Of a stretch of 64,000 nt of DNA, positions 25,924 through 35,871 are shown one piece after another (position 1 is the first letter of the stretch; every line of letters starts with the position of its first letter). The DNA comes from Streptomyces bauhiniae. GTDB taxonomy: Bacteria; Actinomycetota; Actinomycetes; Streptomycetales; Streptomycetaceae. The stretch covers positions 124,001 through 188,000 of the forward strand of contig NZ_SRRT01000002.1 in the NCBI RefSeq assembly GCF_004784475.1, written 5' to 3'. The notes beneath the pieces were generated by a model. That model was not told where the DNA came from and did no database searches. It saw only the letters and a program-made list of their open reading frames with translations. Position numbers and translations under genes: made by a program.

Positions 25924-27369
25924 ATGCAGGGCTTCTCCCGTGAACCGGGCACGCACGCACCGGTCGACCAGGTGCTCCCGGAAGGGCTGCGGAAGATCTA
26001 CCGCTGGGCCGCGCTGATCGCCGTCGGCGGCTTCCTCTTCGGCTACGACACCGGGGTGGTCTCGGGCGCCCTGCTGTTCATCACCCGCGACTTCCACCTC
26101 TCCGCAGCCGAGCAGGGCACCATCGTCTCCGTCCTGCTGGTCGGCGCCATGGCGGGCGCGCTGCTCGCGGGCCGGCTCGCGGACGCCATCGGGCGCCGGA
26201 AGGCGGTGGCGCTGGAGGGCGCCGTCTTCATCGTCGGCACCGCCATCGCCGCGACCGCGCCGACGTACTGGCAACTGCTGGTCGGCCGGGTCGTGCTCGG
26301 GCTCGCGGTGGGCGCGGCCTCGGCGACCGTGCCGGTGTACCTCTCGGAGATCTCCCCGACCGCGATCCGGGGCCGGGTGCTGAGCGCCAACCAGCTCATG
26401 ATCACGGTGGGCATCCTGGTGTCGTACCTGATCGACCTGGCCTTCTCCGGCAGCGGCGACTGGCGGCTGATGTTCGCGCTCGGCGCGGTCCCGGCGTCGG
26501 TGCTGACGCTGTGCGCCCTGCTGGTGCTGCCGGAGTCGCTGCCCTGGCTGGTGCGCAAGGGCCGCTGGACCGAGGCCCGCGAGGTGCTGACGCTGGTGCT
26601 GCCGAAGGACGACGCGGAACGGGTGCTGACCGGGCTGCGCCACCGGGACGGCAGCCACGCGCCCCGCCCCGGCTGGCGTACGCTGCTCGGCCCGAAGGTG
26701 CGCCCGGCGCTGATCGTGGGCGTCACGATGGCCGTCATCCAGCAGTTCGGCGGCATCAACACGATCATCTACTACGCCCCGACGATCATCGAGAAGACCG
26801 GGCTCAGCGCCTCCAACTCGATCTTCTACTCGGTGTTCATCGGCGTGATCAACCTGGTGATGACCATTGTGGCGACCAAGCTGATCGACCGGGCGGGACG
26901 GCGCACCCTGCTGCTGATCTCGCTGGCCGGGATGGCGCTGCTGGTCGCGCTGCTGGGCCTGAGCTTCATCGCGGGCTGGAACTCCGAGCTGTCCCTGCTC
27001 TGCATGATCCTCTACATCGCCGCGTACGCGGGCGGCCTCGGGCCCATCTTCTGGGTGCTGGTCGGCGAGCTGTTCCCGCCGGCGGTACGGGCGCTGGGGT
27101 CGAGCACGGCGACGACCACCAACTGGATCTCCAACTTCGCGGTCAGCCAGGCGTTCCTGCCGCTGGCGGCCGCGATCGGGCAGGGCGAGACGTTCCTGGT
27201 GTTCGCCGCGATCTGCTTCTGCGGGCTGCTGTTCGTGGCCCGGTTCGTGCCCGAGACGAAGGACCGTTCCTTCGAGGAGGTCGACGCGGCCCTCCAGGCC
27301 CGGTTCGGGCGCTCCGGGCCGGCCGGGGAGGACACCGCCCGCCGGGCCGGGGACCGCAGCCGGATCTGA
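25924..27369 (+). CDS. Sugar porter family MFS transporter
   Basis: A 481-residue, twelve-helix major facilitator of the sugar-porter family (GalP/XylE-like), probably a sugar-proton symporter. The signatures are GYDTGVVSGALLF in helix 1, GRLADAIGRRKAV between helices 2 and 3, VPVYLSEISPTAIRGR after helix 4, PESLPWLVRKGR near mid-protein, QQFGGINTIIYYAPTI in helix 7, and PETKDRSFEEV at the end. The ATG is chosen at the start of family similarity, with ACAGGACG upstream. It is divergent from the CDF gene. The substrate is probably a hexose or pentose, but this is inferred from the family only. Confidence 0.93.
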   Translation: MQGFSREPGTHAPVDQVLPEGLRKIYRWAALIAVGGFLFGYDTGVVSGALLFITRDFHLSAAEQGTIVSVLLVGAMAGALLAGRLADAIGRRKAVALEGAVFIVGTAIAATAPTYWQLLVGRVVLGLAVGAASATVPVYLSEISPTAIRGRVLSANQLMITVGILVSYLIDLAFSGSGDWRLMFALGAVPASVLTLCALLVLPESLPWLVRKGRWTEAREVLTLVLPKDDAERVLTGLRHRDGSHAPRPGWRTLLGPKVRPALIVGVTMAVIQQFGGINTIIYYAPTIIEKTGLSASNSIFYSVFIGVINLVMTIVATKLIDRAGRRTLLLISLAGMALLVALLGLSFIAGWNSELSLLCMILYIAAYAGGLGPIFWVLVGELFPPAVRALGSSTATTTNWISNFAVSQAFLPLAAAIGQGETFLVFAAICFCGLLFVARFVPETKDRSFEEVDAALQARFGRSGPAGEDTARRAGDRSRI

Positions 27370-27436
27370 GGAGCCGGGAAACGGGCCGGGCCCGGCCGCC
27401 CCGTGGTGGGGTGACCGGGCCCGGTACGGCCGTCGT

Positions 27437-27514
27437 TCAGGACTGGGGCCGCTTGCCGTGGTTGGCGCCGTTCTTGCGGCGGGCCTTCTTCTTCCGGCGT
27501 CGCTTCGAGGACAT
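27437..27514 (-). CDS. Ribosomal protein bL37 (25 residues)
   Basis: A very short, extremely basic protein beginning MSSKRRRKKKARRKN and ending GANHGKRPQS. The C-terminal ANHGKRP is characteristic of the actinobacterial ribosomal protein bL37, which was found in mycobacterial ribosome structures and is often missed because of its size. A very strong GAAGGAGG ribosome site precedes the ATG. Upstream, at 27589-27604, is an inverted repeat CATAC-N6-GTATG of unknown role. It is convergent with the sugar porter gene. Confidence 0.8.
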   Translation of the reverse strand: MSSKRRRKKKARRKNGANHGKRPQS

Positions 27515-27732
27515 GCGGGCCTCCTTCTGGCGTGGTCGGACACGTTCGGTGCGGGGACGGATGATCGCCTGCCCCGCGGTCCGGACACCATACATGCGGG
27601 TATGCCCCGCGAGCACAGTCGCCGGGCGCACGCTCCGAGTCGCGCGCCGGGTCCGGGGCACGGACGATACGAGAGACCGAGAAAGGGGGCGCCGTCGCGC
27701 GCGCCCGCCGCCGGGGTGAGGAGCATCCGCCG

Positions 27733-29148
27733 ATGGCCGGAACCTGGGAAGCCGACGCTCTGGTGATCTTCGGGGTGACCGGGGATCTCGCGCGGAAGAT
27801 GACGTTCCCCGCGCTGTACAAGCTGGAGGGCCGGGGGCTGCTCGACTGCCCGGTGATCGGTGTCGGCCGGCGCGAGATGAGCCACGAGGAGCTGGCCGGC
27901 CTGGTCCGGGGGGCGGTGGAGGAGGCGGAGGGGTCGGTCGACCGGGCGGTGTTCGAGCGACTCGCGGGCCGGATGGCCTATGTGGCCGGAGACCTCAACG
28001 CGTCCGAGACCTATGGGCGGCTCGCCCAGGAGCTGGGGCGGCGCAGGCGTCCGCTGTTCTATCTGGAGACGCCGCCCGCGCTGTTCGCGCCGATCGTGGA
28101 CCAGCTCGCCTCGGCCCGGCTGCTGGGGCAGGCACGGGTGGCGCTGGAGAAGCCGTTCGGGCACGACCTGGCCTCGGCCCGCGCGCTGGACCGCAAGCTG
28201 ACGGCGGTGCTGGACGAGAACCAGATCCTGCGGGTCGACCACTTCCTGGGCAAGGAACCCGTCATCGAGCTGGAGTACCTGCGGTTCGCCAACTCCGCGC
28301 TGGCCGAGCTGTGGCACCGGGACAGCGTGGTGGCCATCCAGATCACGATGGCCGAGGAGTTCGGCGTCGAGGACCGCGGCGCCTTCTACGACGGCGTCGG
28401 CGCGCTGCGCGATGTGATCCAGAATCACCTGCTGCTGGTGCTGGCCCTGGTGACGATGGACCCGCCGGTCGGGCCGAGCGCGACCGACCTGTGGGACAAG
28501 CGCATCGAGGTGCTGCGCGCGATGCCGGAGGCGGATGTGCACGCGTACGTGCGCGGCCAGTACATCGGCTACCAGCAACTGCCGGGCGTGGCACCGGACT
28601 CGACCGTGGAGACGTACGCGGCGCTCCGGCTGGAGATCAACAACTCGCGCTGGGACGGCGTGCCCGTCTTCATCCGCGCGGGCAAGCGGCTCCCGGTACG
28701 GGTGACCGAGGTACGGCTGATCCTGCGCGAGCCTCCCCGGCTCGGCTTCCTCCCCGACCCCTGCCAGGTCGCCGCCAACCAGATCGTGCTGCGCATCGAC
28801 CCCGAGGCGGGTATGCGCCTCCAACTCTCCGCCCTGGACGAGGAGTCGGCGTGGCGGCTGGTCCCCCTGGACACCATCTTCGCCCGCGAACTCGGCAAAC
28901 CCCTCGCCCCGTACGAGCGTCTCCTCTACGCGGCCCTCACCGGTGACGACAGGTACTTCGCCCCGCAGCGGGCGGTCGAGGAGTGCTGGCGGATCATCCA
29001 GCCCCTCCTCACCTATCCCCCGCCGGTCCACCCGTACCCGCCCGGCTCCTGGGGCCCGCCCCAGGCGGACGCCCTGGTGGCGGGCAGCCCGCCGTGGCAG
29101 CGGCCCTGGGTGCCGGAGGTTCCCCCGGCGCCGGGCTCGCGCCAGTAG
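27733..29148 (+). CDS. zwf: Glucose-6-phosphate 1-dehydrogenase
   Basis: A 471-residue enzyme of the oxidative pentose phosphate pathway that forms 6-phosphogluconolactone and NAD(P)H. It has the dinucleotide motif GVTGDLAR (residues 14-21), EKPFGHDL, and the active-site RVDHFLGKE with H170. The C-terminus has an unusual proline-rich tail of about 35 residues (PPPVHPYPPGSWGPPQ). It is not in the usual tal-zwf-opcA cluster, so it is likely an accessory isozyme. It fits the neighbouring sugar porter and extra GAPDH as possible auxiliary carbon-flux genes. Confidence 0.93.
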   Translation: MAGTWEADALVIFGVTGDLARKMTFPALYKLEGRGLLDCPVIGVGRREMSHEELAGLVRGAVEEAEGSVDRAVFERLAGRMAYVAGDLNASETYGRLAQELGRRRRPLFYLETPPALFAPIVDQLASARLLGQARVALEKPFGHDLASARALDRKLTAVLDENQILRVDHFLGKEPVIELEYLRFANSALAELWHRDSVVAIQITMAEEFGVEDRGAFYDGVGALRDVIQNHLLLVLALVTMDPPVGPSATDLWDKRIEVLRAMPEADVHAYVRGQYIGYQQLPGVAPDSTVETYAALRLEINNSRWDGVPVFIRAGKRLPVRVTEVRLILREPPRLGFLPDPCQVAANQIVLRIDPEAGMRLQLSALDEESAWRLVPLDTIFARELGKPLAPYERLLYAALTGDDRYFAPQRAVEECWRIIQPLLTYPPPVHPYPPGSWGPPQADALVAGSPPWQRPWVPEVPPAPGSRQ

Positions 29149-29191
29149 GGTGCTTGTGTCCAGCACTTCCCTCTGTAGCACTGGAGCAGGT

Positions 29192-29659
29192 ATGACCGGT
29201 GACCCCGAGCCGATCAGCGCCGAGGCACGCAAGGCGCTCGAGCAGGAACTGTCCGATCTGCATGAGGAGCGGAAGACGGTCGCCGCGACGCTGAAGGACT
29301 CCGACGAGGTCGGGGACCGCGCCGACCAGGCCGACGAGATCCAGCGGGCCGATCAGCTCAACCGGCTGGACGAGCGCATCGACCGGGTCGAGGACCGGCT
29401 GCGGCAGGCCGGCATCGGGGGCCCGGTGCCCACGGACAAGGTCGGGGTGGGCACGACGGTCACCGTGCGGTTCTCGGACGGCACCACGGACACCCTGCAC
29501 ATCGGCGAGATCGCCGACGCCCGTGACCCGAAGCTGGTCACCTCCGACAGCCCGCTGGGCCGCGCGCTCCTCGGCCACACCCCCGGCGACACCGTCAGGT
29601 ACGACGCGCCGGACGGCGAGGCCACGGCGGTCGTCGTCTCCCTGGGCGACAAGGGCTGA
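29192..29659 (+). CDS. GreA/GreB-family factor
   Basis: A 155-residue protein with the layout of Gre transcript-cleavage factors. An N-terminal coiled-coil hairpin (about residues 8-78, rich in E, D, R and heptad leucines) is followed by a C-terminal domain (VGTTVTVRFSDGTTDTLHIGEI ... SPLGRALLGHTPGDTVRY) matching the GreA C-terminal fold. The acidic tip of the coiled coil (KDSDEVGDRADQADE) may correspond to the catalytic Asp/Glu pair, but this is less certain than in housekeeping GreA. It could instead be a Gre-like RNA polymerase regulator such as Rnk. A GGAG site lies before the ATG. Confidence 0.8.
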   Translation: MTGDPEPISAEARKALEQELSDLHEERKTVAATLKDSDEVGDRADQADEIQRADQLNRLDERIDRVEDRLRQAGIGGPVPTDKVGVGTTVTVRFSDGTTDTLHIGEIADARDPKLVTSDSPLGRALLGHTPGDTVRYDAPDGEATAVVVSLGDKG

Positions 29660-29670
29660 GGACAGACAGC

Positions 29671-29730
29671 GACGACAAGAGCCTGGGCGGACCGGACATC
29701 GCGTCCGGTCCGCCCAGGCTCTTTGTCGTC
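29671..29730. terminator. Long bidirectional hairpin terminator
   Basis: A nearly perfect inverted repeat of about 27 bases per arm (GACGACAAGAGCCTGGGCGG and its continuation) with a short ATCGC loop lies between the convergent gre-like gene and the small hydrophilic gene at 29739. Confidence 0.88.
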
Positions 29731-29738
29731 GGCTCAGG

Positions 29739-30029
29739 TCAGCCCTCGTAGTGGGACGGCGGGAAGGGGTCCTCCTCCGCGCGCTGCCGGCGCGTCAGGT
29801 CACCCGTCTCCACCTCGCCCCGGTCGACCTGGCGGTCGATCTCGGCGCTCTCCTGCTCGTAGATCCGCTCGGGACTCTCCTGCTTCCGGACCGGCAGGCC
29901 GACGTCGCGCCGGTCCTCCTGGGTGCGTTCCTGGAGTTCGGTCTCGTCCGGGCGGCGGGGCATGCCCCGCCCGTGTCCGCGGTCGGGGTCGCCCTCGACC
30001 TTCTTGTTGGACTTGTGGTGGTGCGCCAT
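29739..30029 (-). CDS. Small hydrophilic protein of unknown function
   Basis: A 96-residue, highly charged protein that begins with a short His/Lys run (MAHHHKSNKK) and is rich in E, R, D and Q, with no hydrophobic core. It is probably largely disordered. The ATG has AAGGAG close upstream. It begins 25 bases after the stop of the ClpB/ClpC-like gene on the same strand and is likely co-transcribed with it. This would suit a stress-related accessory role, but I do not recognise the family. Confidence 0.7.
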   Translation of the reverse strand: MAHHHKSNKKVEGDPDRGHGRGMPRRPDETELQERTQEDRRDVGLPVRKQESPERIYEQESAEIDRQVDRGEVETGDLTRRQRAEEDPFPPSHYEG

Positions 30030-30054
30030 GGGGTTCTCCTTGCCGCCGTAAGTC

Positions 30055-32688
30055 CTACTCGGCCCCGGCGTCCTTCGCGTCGGCGTCCTTGCTGTCGGCG
30101 TCCTTGGAGTCGGCCTTCTTCTTGCCGCCGGACGCGGTCTTCTTCGCCGCCGCCTTCTTCCCGGACTCGTCGCCCTTCTCGGATTTCTCCGACTTCTCCG
30201 ACTTCTTGTCGTCCGCTCCGCGCACGGTGACGTGCAGCGAGTCGTTCTTGACGTCGGCGACGATCGTGTCCCCGGGCTCGGCCTGACCGCTGAGCAGCAG
30301 CTCGGCGATGCGGTTGTCCAGCTCGGACTGGATCGTGCGGCGCAGCGGGCGGGCGCCGAATTCGGGCTGGTGGCCGTGGGCGATCAGCAGCTTCTTCGCC
30401 GCCTCGGTGACCTCCAGTTGCATTCCCTGCGCCTTCACCCGGCGCCGGGACTGGTCCAGCAGATGGTCGACGATCTGGGAGAGGTCGTCCTCGGTGAGGC
30501 TGTGGAAGATGATGATGTCGTCGATCCGGTTGAGGAACTCCGGCAGGAACCGCCCGCGCAGCTCCTCCAGCAGCTCGTCCTTGATCTCCGACACGTCGCC
30601 CTGGTGCGCCAGGATCAGATGGGCGCCGATGTTCGACGTCATGATGATGACGGTGTGGCGGAAGTCGACGGTGCGGCCCTGGCCGTCGGTCAGCCGCCCG
30701 TCGTCCAGGATCTGCAGCAGCGTGCTGAACACATCCGGGTGCGCCTTCTCGATCTCGTCGAAGAGGATCACGCTGTACGGCTGGCGGCGGACCTTCTCGG
30801 TGAGCTGTCCGGCCTCCTCGTAGCCGACGTATCCGGGGGGCGCGCCGACCAGGCGGGAGACGGTGTGCTTCTCCTGGAACTCGCTCATGTCGAAGCGGAT
30901 CATGCGGTCCTCGTCGCCGAACAGCAGCTCGGCGAGGGCCTTGGCGAGTTCGGTCTTGCCGACGCCCGTGGGGCCGAGGAAGAGGAACGAGCCCACCGGG
31001 CGGTCGGGGTCACCCATGCCCGCGCGGTTGCGGCGCACCGCCTGGGACACGGCGGTGACGGCCTCGTTCTGCCCGACGATGCGGGCGTGCATCTCCTCCT
31101 CCAGCTTGAGCAGCCGGTCCTTCTCGCTGGCGGTGAGCTGCGAGACGGGGATGCCGGTACGGCGGGAGACGATGTCCGCGATGTCGTTCGGGGTGACGGT
31201 GACGACGCCCTCGCGGCGCTCCTCGATGCCGGCGAGTTCGGCCTCGACCTCCGCGATCTTCTTCTTGAGGTCGTTCGCCCTCTCGTAGTCCTGGCCGGAC
31301 ACGGCCTCGTCCAGCTCGCGCCGGAGCTTGGCGATCTTGTCCTCGCGGGCGACGACCTCGGTGGAGCGCGCCGCGCTGCGCAGCCGGACCCGCGCGCCGG
31401 CCTGGTCCATCAGGTCGATGGCCTTGTCCGGGAGGAAGCGGTCGGTGATGTAACGGTCGGACAGCCCGGCGCAGGCTTCGAGCGCGGAGTCCTCGTAGCG
31501 GACCTGGTGGTGGGCCTCGTAGGCGTCGCGCAGCCCTTCGAGGATCAGCACGGTCTCCGCGACGCTCGGCTCCGGCACCATGACGGGCTGGAAGCGGCGC
31601 TCCAGGGCGGCGTCCTTCTCGACGTACTTGCGGTACTCGTCGATGGTGGTCGCGCCCACCACGTGCAGCTCGCCGCGGGCGAGGGCGGGCTTGAGGATGT
31701 TGCCCGCGTCCATCGAGCCCTCGCCGGTGGCGCCCGCGCCGACGACCGTGTGCAGCTCGTCGATGAAGAGGATGATTTCGCCCTCGGACGCCTGCACGTC
31801 CTCGATGACCTTCTTCAGCCGCTCCTCGAACTGGCCGCGGTACTGGGCGCCGGCCACCAGGCCGGACATGTCGAGGGCGACGACCCGCTTGTCCTTCAGG
31901 GTGTCGGGTACGTCCCCGATGACGATGCGCTGGGCGAGGCCCTCCACGATGGCGGTCTTGCCGACGCCGGGCTCACCGATGAGGACCGGGTTGTTCTTGG
32001 AGCGGCGGGAGAGGATCTCGACCGTCTGCTCGATCTCGTCGGCGCGTCCGACCACCGGGTCGAGCTTGCCCTGCTTGGCCTCCTCGGTGAGGTCGCGGCC
32101 GAACTCGTCCAGCGTGCTGGTCGGCCCTCCCCCGGCGCGGCCCTGGTCCTGGCGGGCGGCCTGCTCGGTGCGGGAGGCCAGCTTCCTGCCGTCGACGCCC
32201 TCGGAGGACAGCAGACGTCCGGCGCCGGAGTCGGCGTCGTCGAGCAGCGCGGCGAGGATGTGCTCCGGGCCGATGTAGGAGTTGCCGGCCGCCTGGGACT
32301 GGGCGAAGGCGTCGGCCAGGGTGCGCTTGGCGGCGGGGGTGAGACCCGGCTCGGCGGACGGGGTGCCGGACTCGCCGGGCAGCACCTCACTGATCGTCTG
32401 GGCGAGCTTGTCGGGGTCGACCCCGGCCTGCGCGAGGATGCGGCGGCTGGGCTCGACCTTGGTCGCGGCCCACAGCAGGTGCTGGGTGTCGAGGTCGGAG
32501 GTGCCGTCCTCCTCGGCCTTCTGCGCGGCCAGGTTGAGCAGTTCCCGCGAGGACTCCGTCAGCAGCCGTCCGATGGGAACTCGCTGCACAGCAGGGGGCG
32601 ATGACGCCGGTGACATGCCGAAGAACCGGTTCAGCAGGTCGCTGAAAGGGTCGGAGGAACCGAACGGTGAACCGAACGACATCGACAT
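30055..32688 (-). CDS. ClpB/ClpC-like AAA+ ATPase (copy 1)
   Basis: An 877-residue class I Clp ATPase. A DPF-rich leader (residues 1-35, [16 protein letters not shown]) is followed by a double Clp-N domain to about 180, AAA1 with Walker A GEPGVGKT (228-235), and a short UVR-type middle segment ([25 protein letters not shown]). AAA2 has GPTGVGKT near 572 and ends in a Lys/Asp-rich tail of about 50 residues. After TSNIG, where ClpA and ClpC carry the ClpP-binding loop, there is only [10 protein letters not shown]. It is therefore probably a ClpP-independent unfoldase or disaggregase. The ATG has AGGAG six bases upstream. It is divergent from hsp20. Confidence 0.92.
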   Translation of the reverse strand: MSMSFGSPFGSSDPFSDLLNRFFGMSPASSPPAVQRVPIGRLLTESSRELLNLAAQKAEEDGTSDLDTQHLLWAATKVEPSRRILAQAGVDPDKLAQTISEVLPGESGTPSAEPGLTPAAKRTLADAFAQSQAAGNSYIGPEHILAALLDDADSGAGRLLSSEGVDGRKLASRTEQAARQDQGRAGGGPTSTLDEFGRDLTEEAKQGKLDPVVGRADEIEQTVEILSRRSKNNPVLIGEPGVGKTAIVEGLAQRIVIGDVPDTLKDKRVVALDMSGLVAGAQYRGQFEERLKKVIEDVQASEGEIILFIDELHTVVGAGATGEGSMDAGNILKPALARGELHVVGATTIDEYRKYVEKDAALERRFQPVMVPEPSVAETVLILEGLRDAYEAHHQVRYEDSALEACAGLSDRYITDRFLPDKAIDLMDQAGARVRLRSAARSTEVVAREDKIAKLRRELDEAVSGQDYERANDLKKKIAEVEAELAGIEERREGVVTVTPNDIADIVSRRTGIPVSQLTASEKDRLLKLEEEMHARIVGQNEAVTAVSQAVRRNRAGMGDPDRPVGSFLFLGPTGVGKTELAKALAELLFGDEDRMIRFDMSEFQEKHTVSRLVGAPPGYVGYEEAGQLTEKVRRQPYSVILFDEIEKAHPDVFSTLLQILDDGRLTDGQGRTVDFRHTVIIMTSNIGAHLILAHQGDVSEIKDELLEELRGRFLPEFLNRIDDIIIFHSLTEDDLSQIVDHLLDQSRRRVKAQGMQLEVTEAAKKLLIAHGHQPEFGARPLRRTIQSELDNRIAELLLSGQAEPGDTIVADVKNDSLHVTVRGADDKKSEKSEKSEKGDESGKKAAAKKTASGGKKKADSKDADSKDADAKDAGAE

Positions 32689-32892
32689 GGCAGCTCCTGG
32701 TGCGCGACGGATCAGGTTTTCACTGAACCGCGATGTCCAGGGCCTCGCAACCCGAGGAAGCAAGCTCCCCCAAGGGATTTCCGGGCTTTCCGCCACCCGT
32801 TTGCCGGAGCCTTGCTGCCGCCGTCGGACGTGTTGTGCACACTCCTTATATGTACGCGAGGATATGCATGCGAGGAGAAGAGGAGTCCGGGC

Positions 32893-33336
32893 ATGAGCGA
32901 ACGTGCGGGCGTTGCGAGGTCGGCCTGGTGGGCCGGACATGATCCCGTGGTGGAACTCCAGCAGTTGTGGGGCGAGGTCAGCCGCCTGGTGGAGCAGTCC
33001 GCGCAGCCGGGCGAGCCGTCCCGGCACTGGATGCCGCTGGTCGAGGAGGAGGACGCGGGCGACTCCTATCTGGTCCGCGCCGAATTGCCGGGCATTCCCC
33101 GCGAGAGCGTGAACATCGAGGTCGACGGCCGCGAACTGCACATTCACGGCTCGCTCGACGAGAACACCGGCGGAAACGCGCTGCGCCGCAGGGACGGCAG
33201 TTTCTCCTACGGGGTGCGGGTACCCGGTGACGTCAATGTGGAGGGCGTCCAGGCCGATCTCTCCGACGGTGTCCTGACGGTCCGGCTGCCGAAATCCCAG
33301 GCGGCCACCCGGCGCTCGATCGAGATCGGTTCCTGA
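32893..33336 (+). CDS. Hsp20/alpha-crystallin small heat-shock protein
   Basis: A 147-residue holdase chaperone. The alpha-crystallin domain runs from about residue 45 to 140 (YLVRAELPGIPRESVNIEVDGRELHIHG ... SFSYGVRVPGDVNVEGVQADLSDGVLTVRLPK), including the typical GVLTVRLPK strand. The ATG follows AGGAG by seven bases. It is divergent from the ClpB/ClpC-like gene across a 204-base promoter region. I found neither a HAIR (CTTGAGT-N7-ACTCAAG) nor a CIRCE element there, so the heat control is not evident. Confidence 0.93.
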   Translation: MSERAGVARSAWWAGHDPVVELQQLWGEVSRLVEQSAQPGEPSRHWMPLVEEEDAGDSYLVRAELPGIPRESVNIEVDGRELHIHGSLDENTGGNALRRRDGSFSYGVRVPGDVNVEGVQADLSDGVLTVRLPKSQAATRRSIEIGS

Positions 33337-33350
33337 AAACCCCGTACACA

Positions 33351-33391
33351 CGAAAGCGACCGGCCCTCGCGGAAAAGGCCGGCCGCTTTCG
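33351..33391. terminator. Bidirectional terminator between hsp20 and fdhF copy 2
   Basis: An inverted repeat with arms CGAAAGCG/CGCTTTCG extended by CCGGCC/GGCCGG, with a TCGCGGAAAA-type loop, lies between two convergent stops. Confidence 0.8.
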
Positions 33392-33409
33392 GCGTAAAGT
33401 CCAAGCGCT

Positions 33410-35707
33410 CTAAGCGACAGGCGTCACCACGACGTTGACGTTCTTCATCAGCGGCTGGTCGCTCTGGGTGCTGTAGTCGCCGATCGCGCAGAGCACGTTC
33501 AGCTCCGGCATGTACCCGGCCGCGCAGCCCTGCGGAATGTCGTACGGGATGACCTTGTAGCCGTGGACGCCGCGCTTGCTGCCGTCCTTGGCGATGCTGG
33601 TGATGTCGACCTCGTCGAAGAGCTTCAGCCCGCGCTCGGCCATGTCCTCCTGGTTCATGAAGATCAGCGTGCGCAGGTTCCTGACCCCCCGGTAACGGTC
33701 GTCGTCCGAGTAGATCGTGGTGTTCCACTGGTCGTGGGAGCGCATCGTGCCGAGCTTGAGCATGCCGGCCCCGGGGACGACGTCGGTCAGGCCGGCGCTG
33801 GAGAACTCGGCGCGCTCGGAGGGGGTGCGGAAGACGAGTTCGCGGGCGGGCTGCTTGATGCGGAAGCCGAGCGGCAGCCGGACCCGCCGGTTGAAGTCCT
33901 CGAAGCCCTCCAGCGCCTTGGCCATGGTGTCGCGGATGCGGTCGTAGTCCTCGACGTACCACTCCCAGGGGGTGGCGCTGTCGGGCAGGGCGGCGCGCGC
34001 CATCCCGGCGATGATCGCGGGCTCGGAGAGCAGGTGCGCGGAGGCGGGGCGCTTCATGCCGACGGAGAGATGGACCATGGACATCGAGTCCTCGACGGAG
34101 GTGCCCTGCTCGCCGGTGGCCTGCTGGTCCTTCTCGGTGCGGCCGAGGCAGGGCAGGATGAGCGCCTGCTTGCCGTGCACCAGGTGGCTGCGGTTGAGCT
34201 TGGTGCTGACCTGCACGGTCAGCTCGCACTTGCGCAGCGCGTCGAAGGTGTAGGCGCTGTCCGGCGCGGCGAGCGCGAAGTTGCCGCCCATGCCGACGAA
34301 CACCTTCACGTCGCCGGTGTGCATGGCCTCGATGGTGTTGACGGTGTCCAGGCCGTGCTCGCGGGGCGGGTCGATCTCGCAGACCTCGGCCAGCCGGTCC
34401 AGGAACTCCTTGGACGGCCGGTGGTCGATGCCGCAGGTGCGGTTGCCCTGGACGTTGCTGTGCCCGCGCACCGGGGACGGACCGGCGCCCTCACGGCCCA
34501 GATTGCCCCGCAGCAGCAGGACGTTGACGATCTCGCGGACGGTGTCGACGCCGTGCTCGTGCTGGGTGACACCGAGGCACCAACTGAAGATGGCGCGGTC
34601 GGCGTCGCAGTAGATGCGGGCGGCGGCCTCGATCTCGGCGCGGCTGAGCCCGGACTGGAGTTCCAGCTCCGCCCAGGGCGTGGCCTCGACGACGGCGCGG
34701 TACTCGGCGAAGCCCGAGGTGTGCCGGTCGATGAACTCCTGGTCCAGCGCCTTGGGGTTGGTCTCCGACTCGGCGAGGATGGCCTTGGCCATGCCGCGCA
34801 GCAGGGCCATGTCGCCGCCGATGCGCGGCTGGAGGTTGAGCGAGCTGGTGGGGGTGGCCCGGTTGAGGGCCATGTCCACGAAGTCGTGCGGGATGATCGT
34901 GCGGGTGGCGGCGGCCTCGACCAGCGGGTTGATGTGCACGATCTTCGCGCCGCGCTTGTACGCCTCGGCGAGCGAGGTGAGCATCCGGGGGGCGTTGGAG
35001 GCGGCGTTGACCCCGATGATGAACAGGGCGTCGGTCTTCTCCCAGTCCTCCAGATCGACGGTGCCCTTGCCGGTGCCGAGCGCGGCCTGCATGGCGCGGC
35101 CGCTGGCCTCGTGGCACATGTTGGAGCAGTCGGGCAGGTTGTTGGTGCCCAGCTCGCGGGCCATCAACTGGTAGAGGAAGGTGGCCTCGTTGCCGAGCCG
35201 GCCGGAGGTGTAGTACGACGCCTGGTCGGGGCTGTCGAGTCCGCGCAGGGTGCTGCCGACCAGCTCGAAGGCGTCCTGCCAGGAGATGGGGACGTAGGTG
35301 TCGGTGTCCGCGTCGTAGCGCATCGGGTGGGTGAGGCGGCCCTGGTCCTCCAGCGCGGCGTCGCTCCAGGTGGCGAGTTCGCTCACGGTGTGGGCGGCGA
35401 AGAAGGCGGGGCCGACGCGCTTGTGGGTCATCTCCCACGTGACGTGCTTGATGCCGTTCTCGCAGATGTCGAGCCTCAGGCCCTTGAGGTCGTCCGGCCA
35501 GGCGCAGCCGGGGCAGTCGAAGCCCTTGCCCTCGTGGTTCATCCTCTGGATGGCCTTGGGGCCTTCGAGGAGCTCGCGCTCGCGTATCAGGAAGCGCGTG
35601 ACGCTCTTGGCGGCGCCCCATCCTGCCGCCGGGTGGTGGTAGGGCTGGAACTCCGGGGCCCGCTTCCCGGCGTCTTCGGTGGGTCGTCCCGACGTGTCTT
35701 GACTCAT
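33410..35707 (-). CDS. FdhF/YdeP-type molybdopterin oxidoreductase (copy 2)
   Basis: A 765-residue paralogue, clearly closer to copy 1 than to copy 3 (shared PYHHPAAGWGAAKSV, GVTQHEHGVDTVREIVN, MRSHDQWNTTIYSD). The Fe-S cysteines are C65, C68 and C82, and the Mo-ligand pair is C198/H199 in NNLPDCSNMCHE. The ATG at 35707 has AGGGAG eight bases upstream and gives a shorter N-terminus than the longest open frame. The glutamate decarboxylase gene ends 164 bases upstream on the same strand, so the two may be one transcription unit. In E. coli, ydeP and gad genes both belong to the acid-resistance network. The electron donor and acceptor are unknown. Confidence 0.92.
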   Translation of the reverse strand: MSQDTSGRPTEDAGKRAPEFQPYHHPAAGWGAAKSVTRFLIRERELLEGPKAIQRMNHEGKGFDCPGCAWPDDLKGLRLDICENGIKHVTWEMTHKRVGPAFFAAHTVSELATWSDAALEDQGRLTHPMRYDADTDTYVPISWQDAFELVGSTLRGLDSPDQASYYTSGRLGNEATFLYQLMARELGTNNLPDCSNMCHEASGRAMQAALGTGKGTVDLEDWEKTDALFIIGVNAASNAPRMLTSLAEAYKRGAKIVHINPLVEAAATRTIIPHDFVDMALNRATPTSSLNLQPRIGGDMALLRGMAKAILAESETNPKALDQEFIDRHTSGFAEYRAVVEATPWAELELQSGLSRAEIEAAARIYCDADRAIFSWCLGVTQHEHGVDTVREIVNVLLLRGNLGREGAGPSPVRGHSNVQGNRTCGIDHRPSKEFLDRLAEVCEIDPPREHGLDTVNTIEAMHTGDVKVFVGMGGNFALAAPDSAYTFDALRKCELTVQVSTKLNRSHLVHGKQALILPCLGRTEKDQQATGEQGTSVEDSMSMVHLSVGMKRPASAHLLSEPAIIAGMARAALPDSATPWEWYVEDYDRIRDTMAKALEGFEDFNRRVRLPLGFRIKQPARELVFRTPSERAEFSSAGLTDVVPGAGMLKLGTMRSHDQWNTTIYSDDDRYRGVRNLRTLIFMNQEDMAERGLKLFDEVDITSIAKDGSKRGVHGYKVIPYDIPQGCAAGYMPELNVLCAIGDYSTQSDQPLMKNVNVVVTPVA

Positions 35708-35871
35708 CACAACTCCCTGTGTTCCAGGCCGACTCGCTGCGTGCACATGACGCGAGTGCGGCCCAGCCTAGGTCACTCGGGCGGGCCCGTGACCAGGAAC
35801 GGCGCCGCCCCACGGCGCGCGTGCGACGTGGGGCGACAGTCAAGTGCCTGTACAGGGAACGTTTTGACGGA

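Noticed and set aside
32689..32892. HspR (HAIR) or HrcA (CIRCE) operator between clp and hsp20
   Set aside because: Neither consensus is present. Short AT-rich segments near 32840-32870 do not form a matching repeat.
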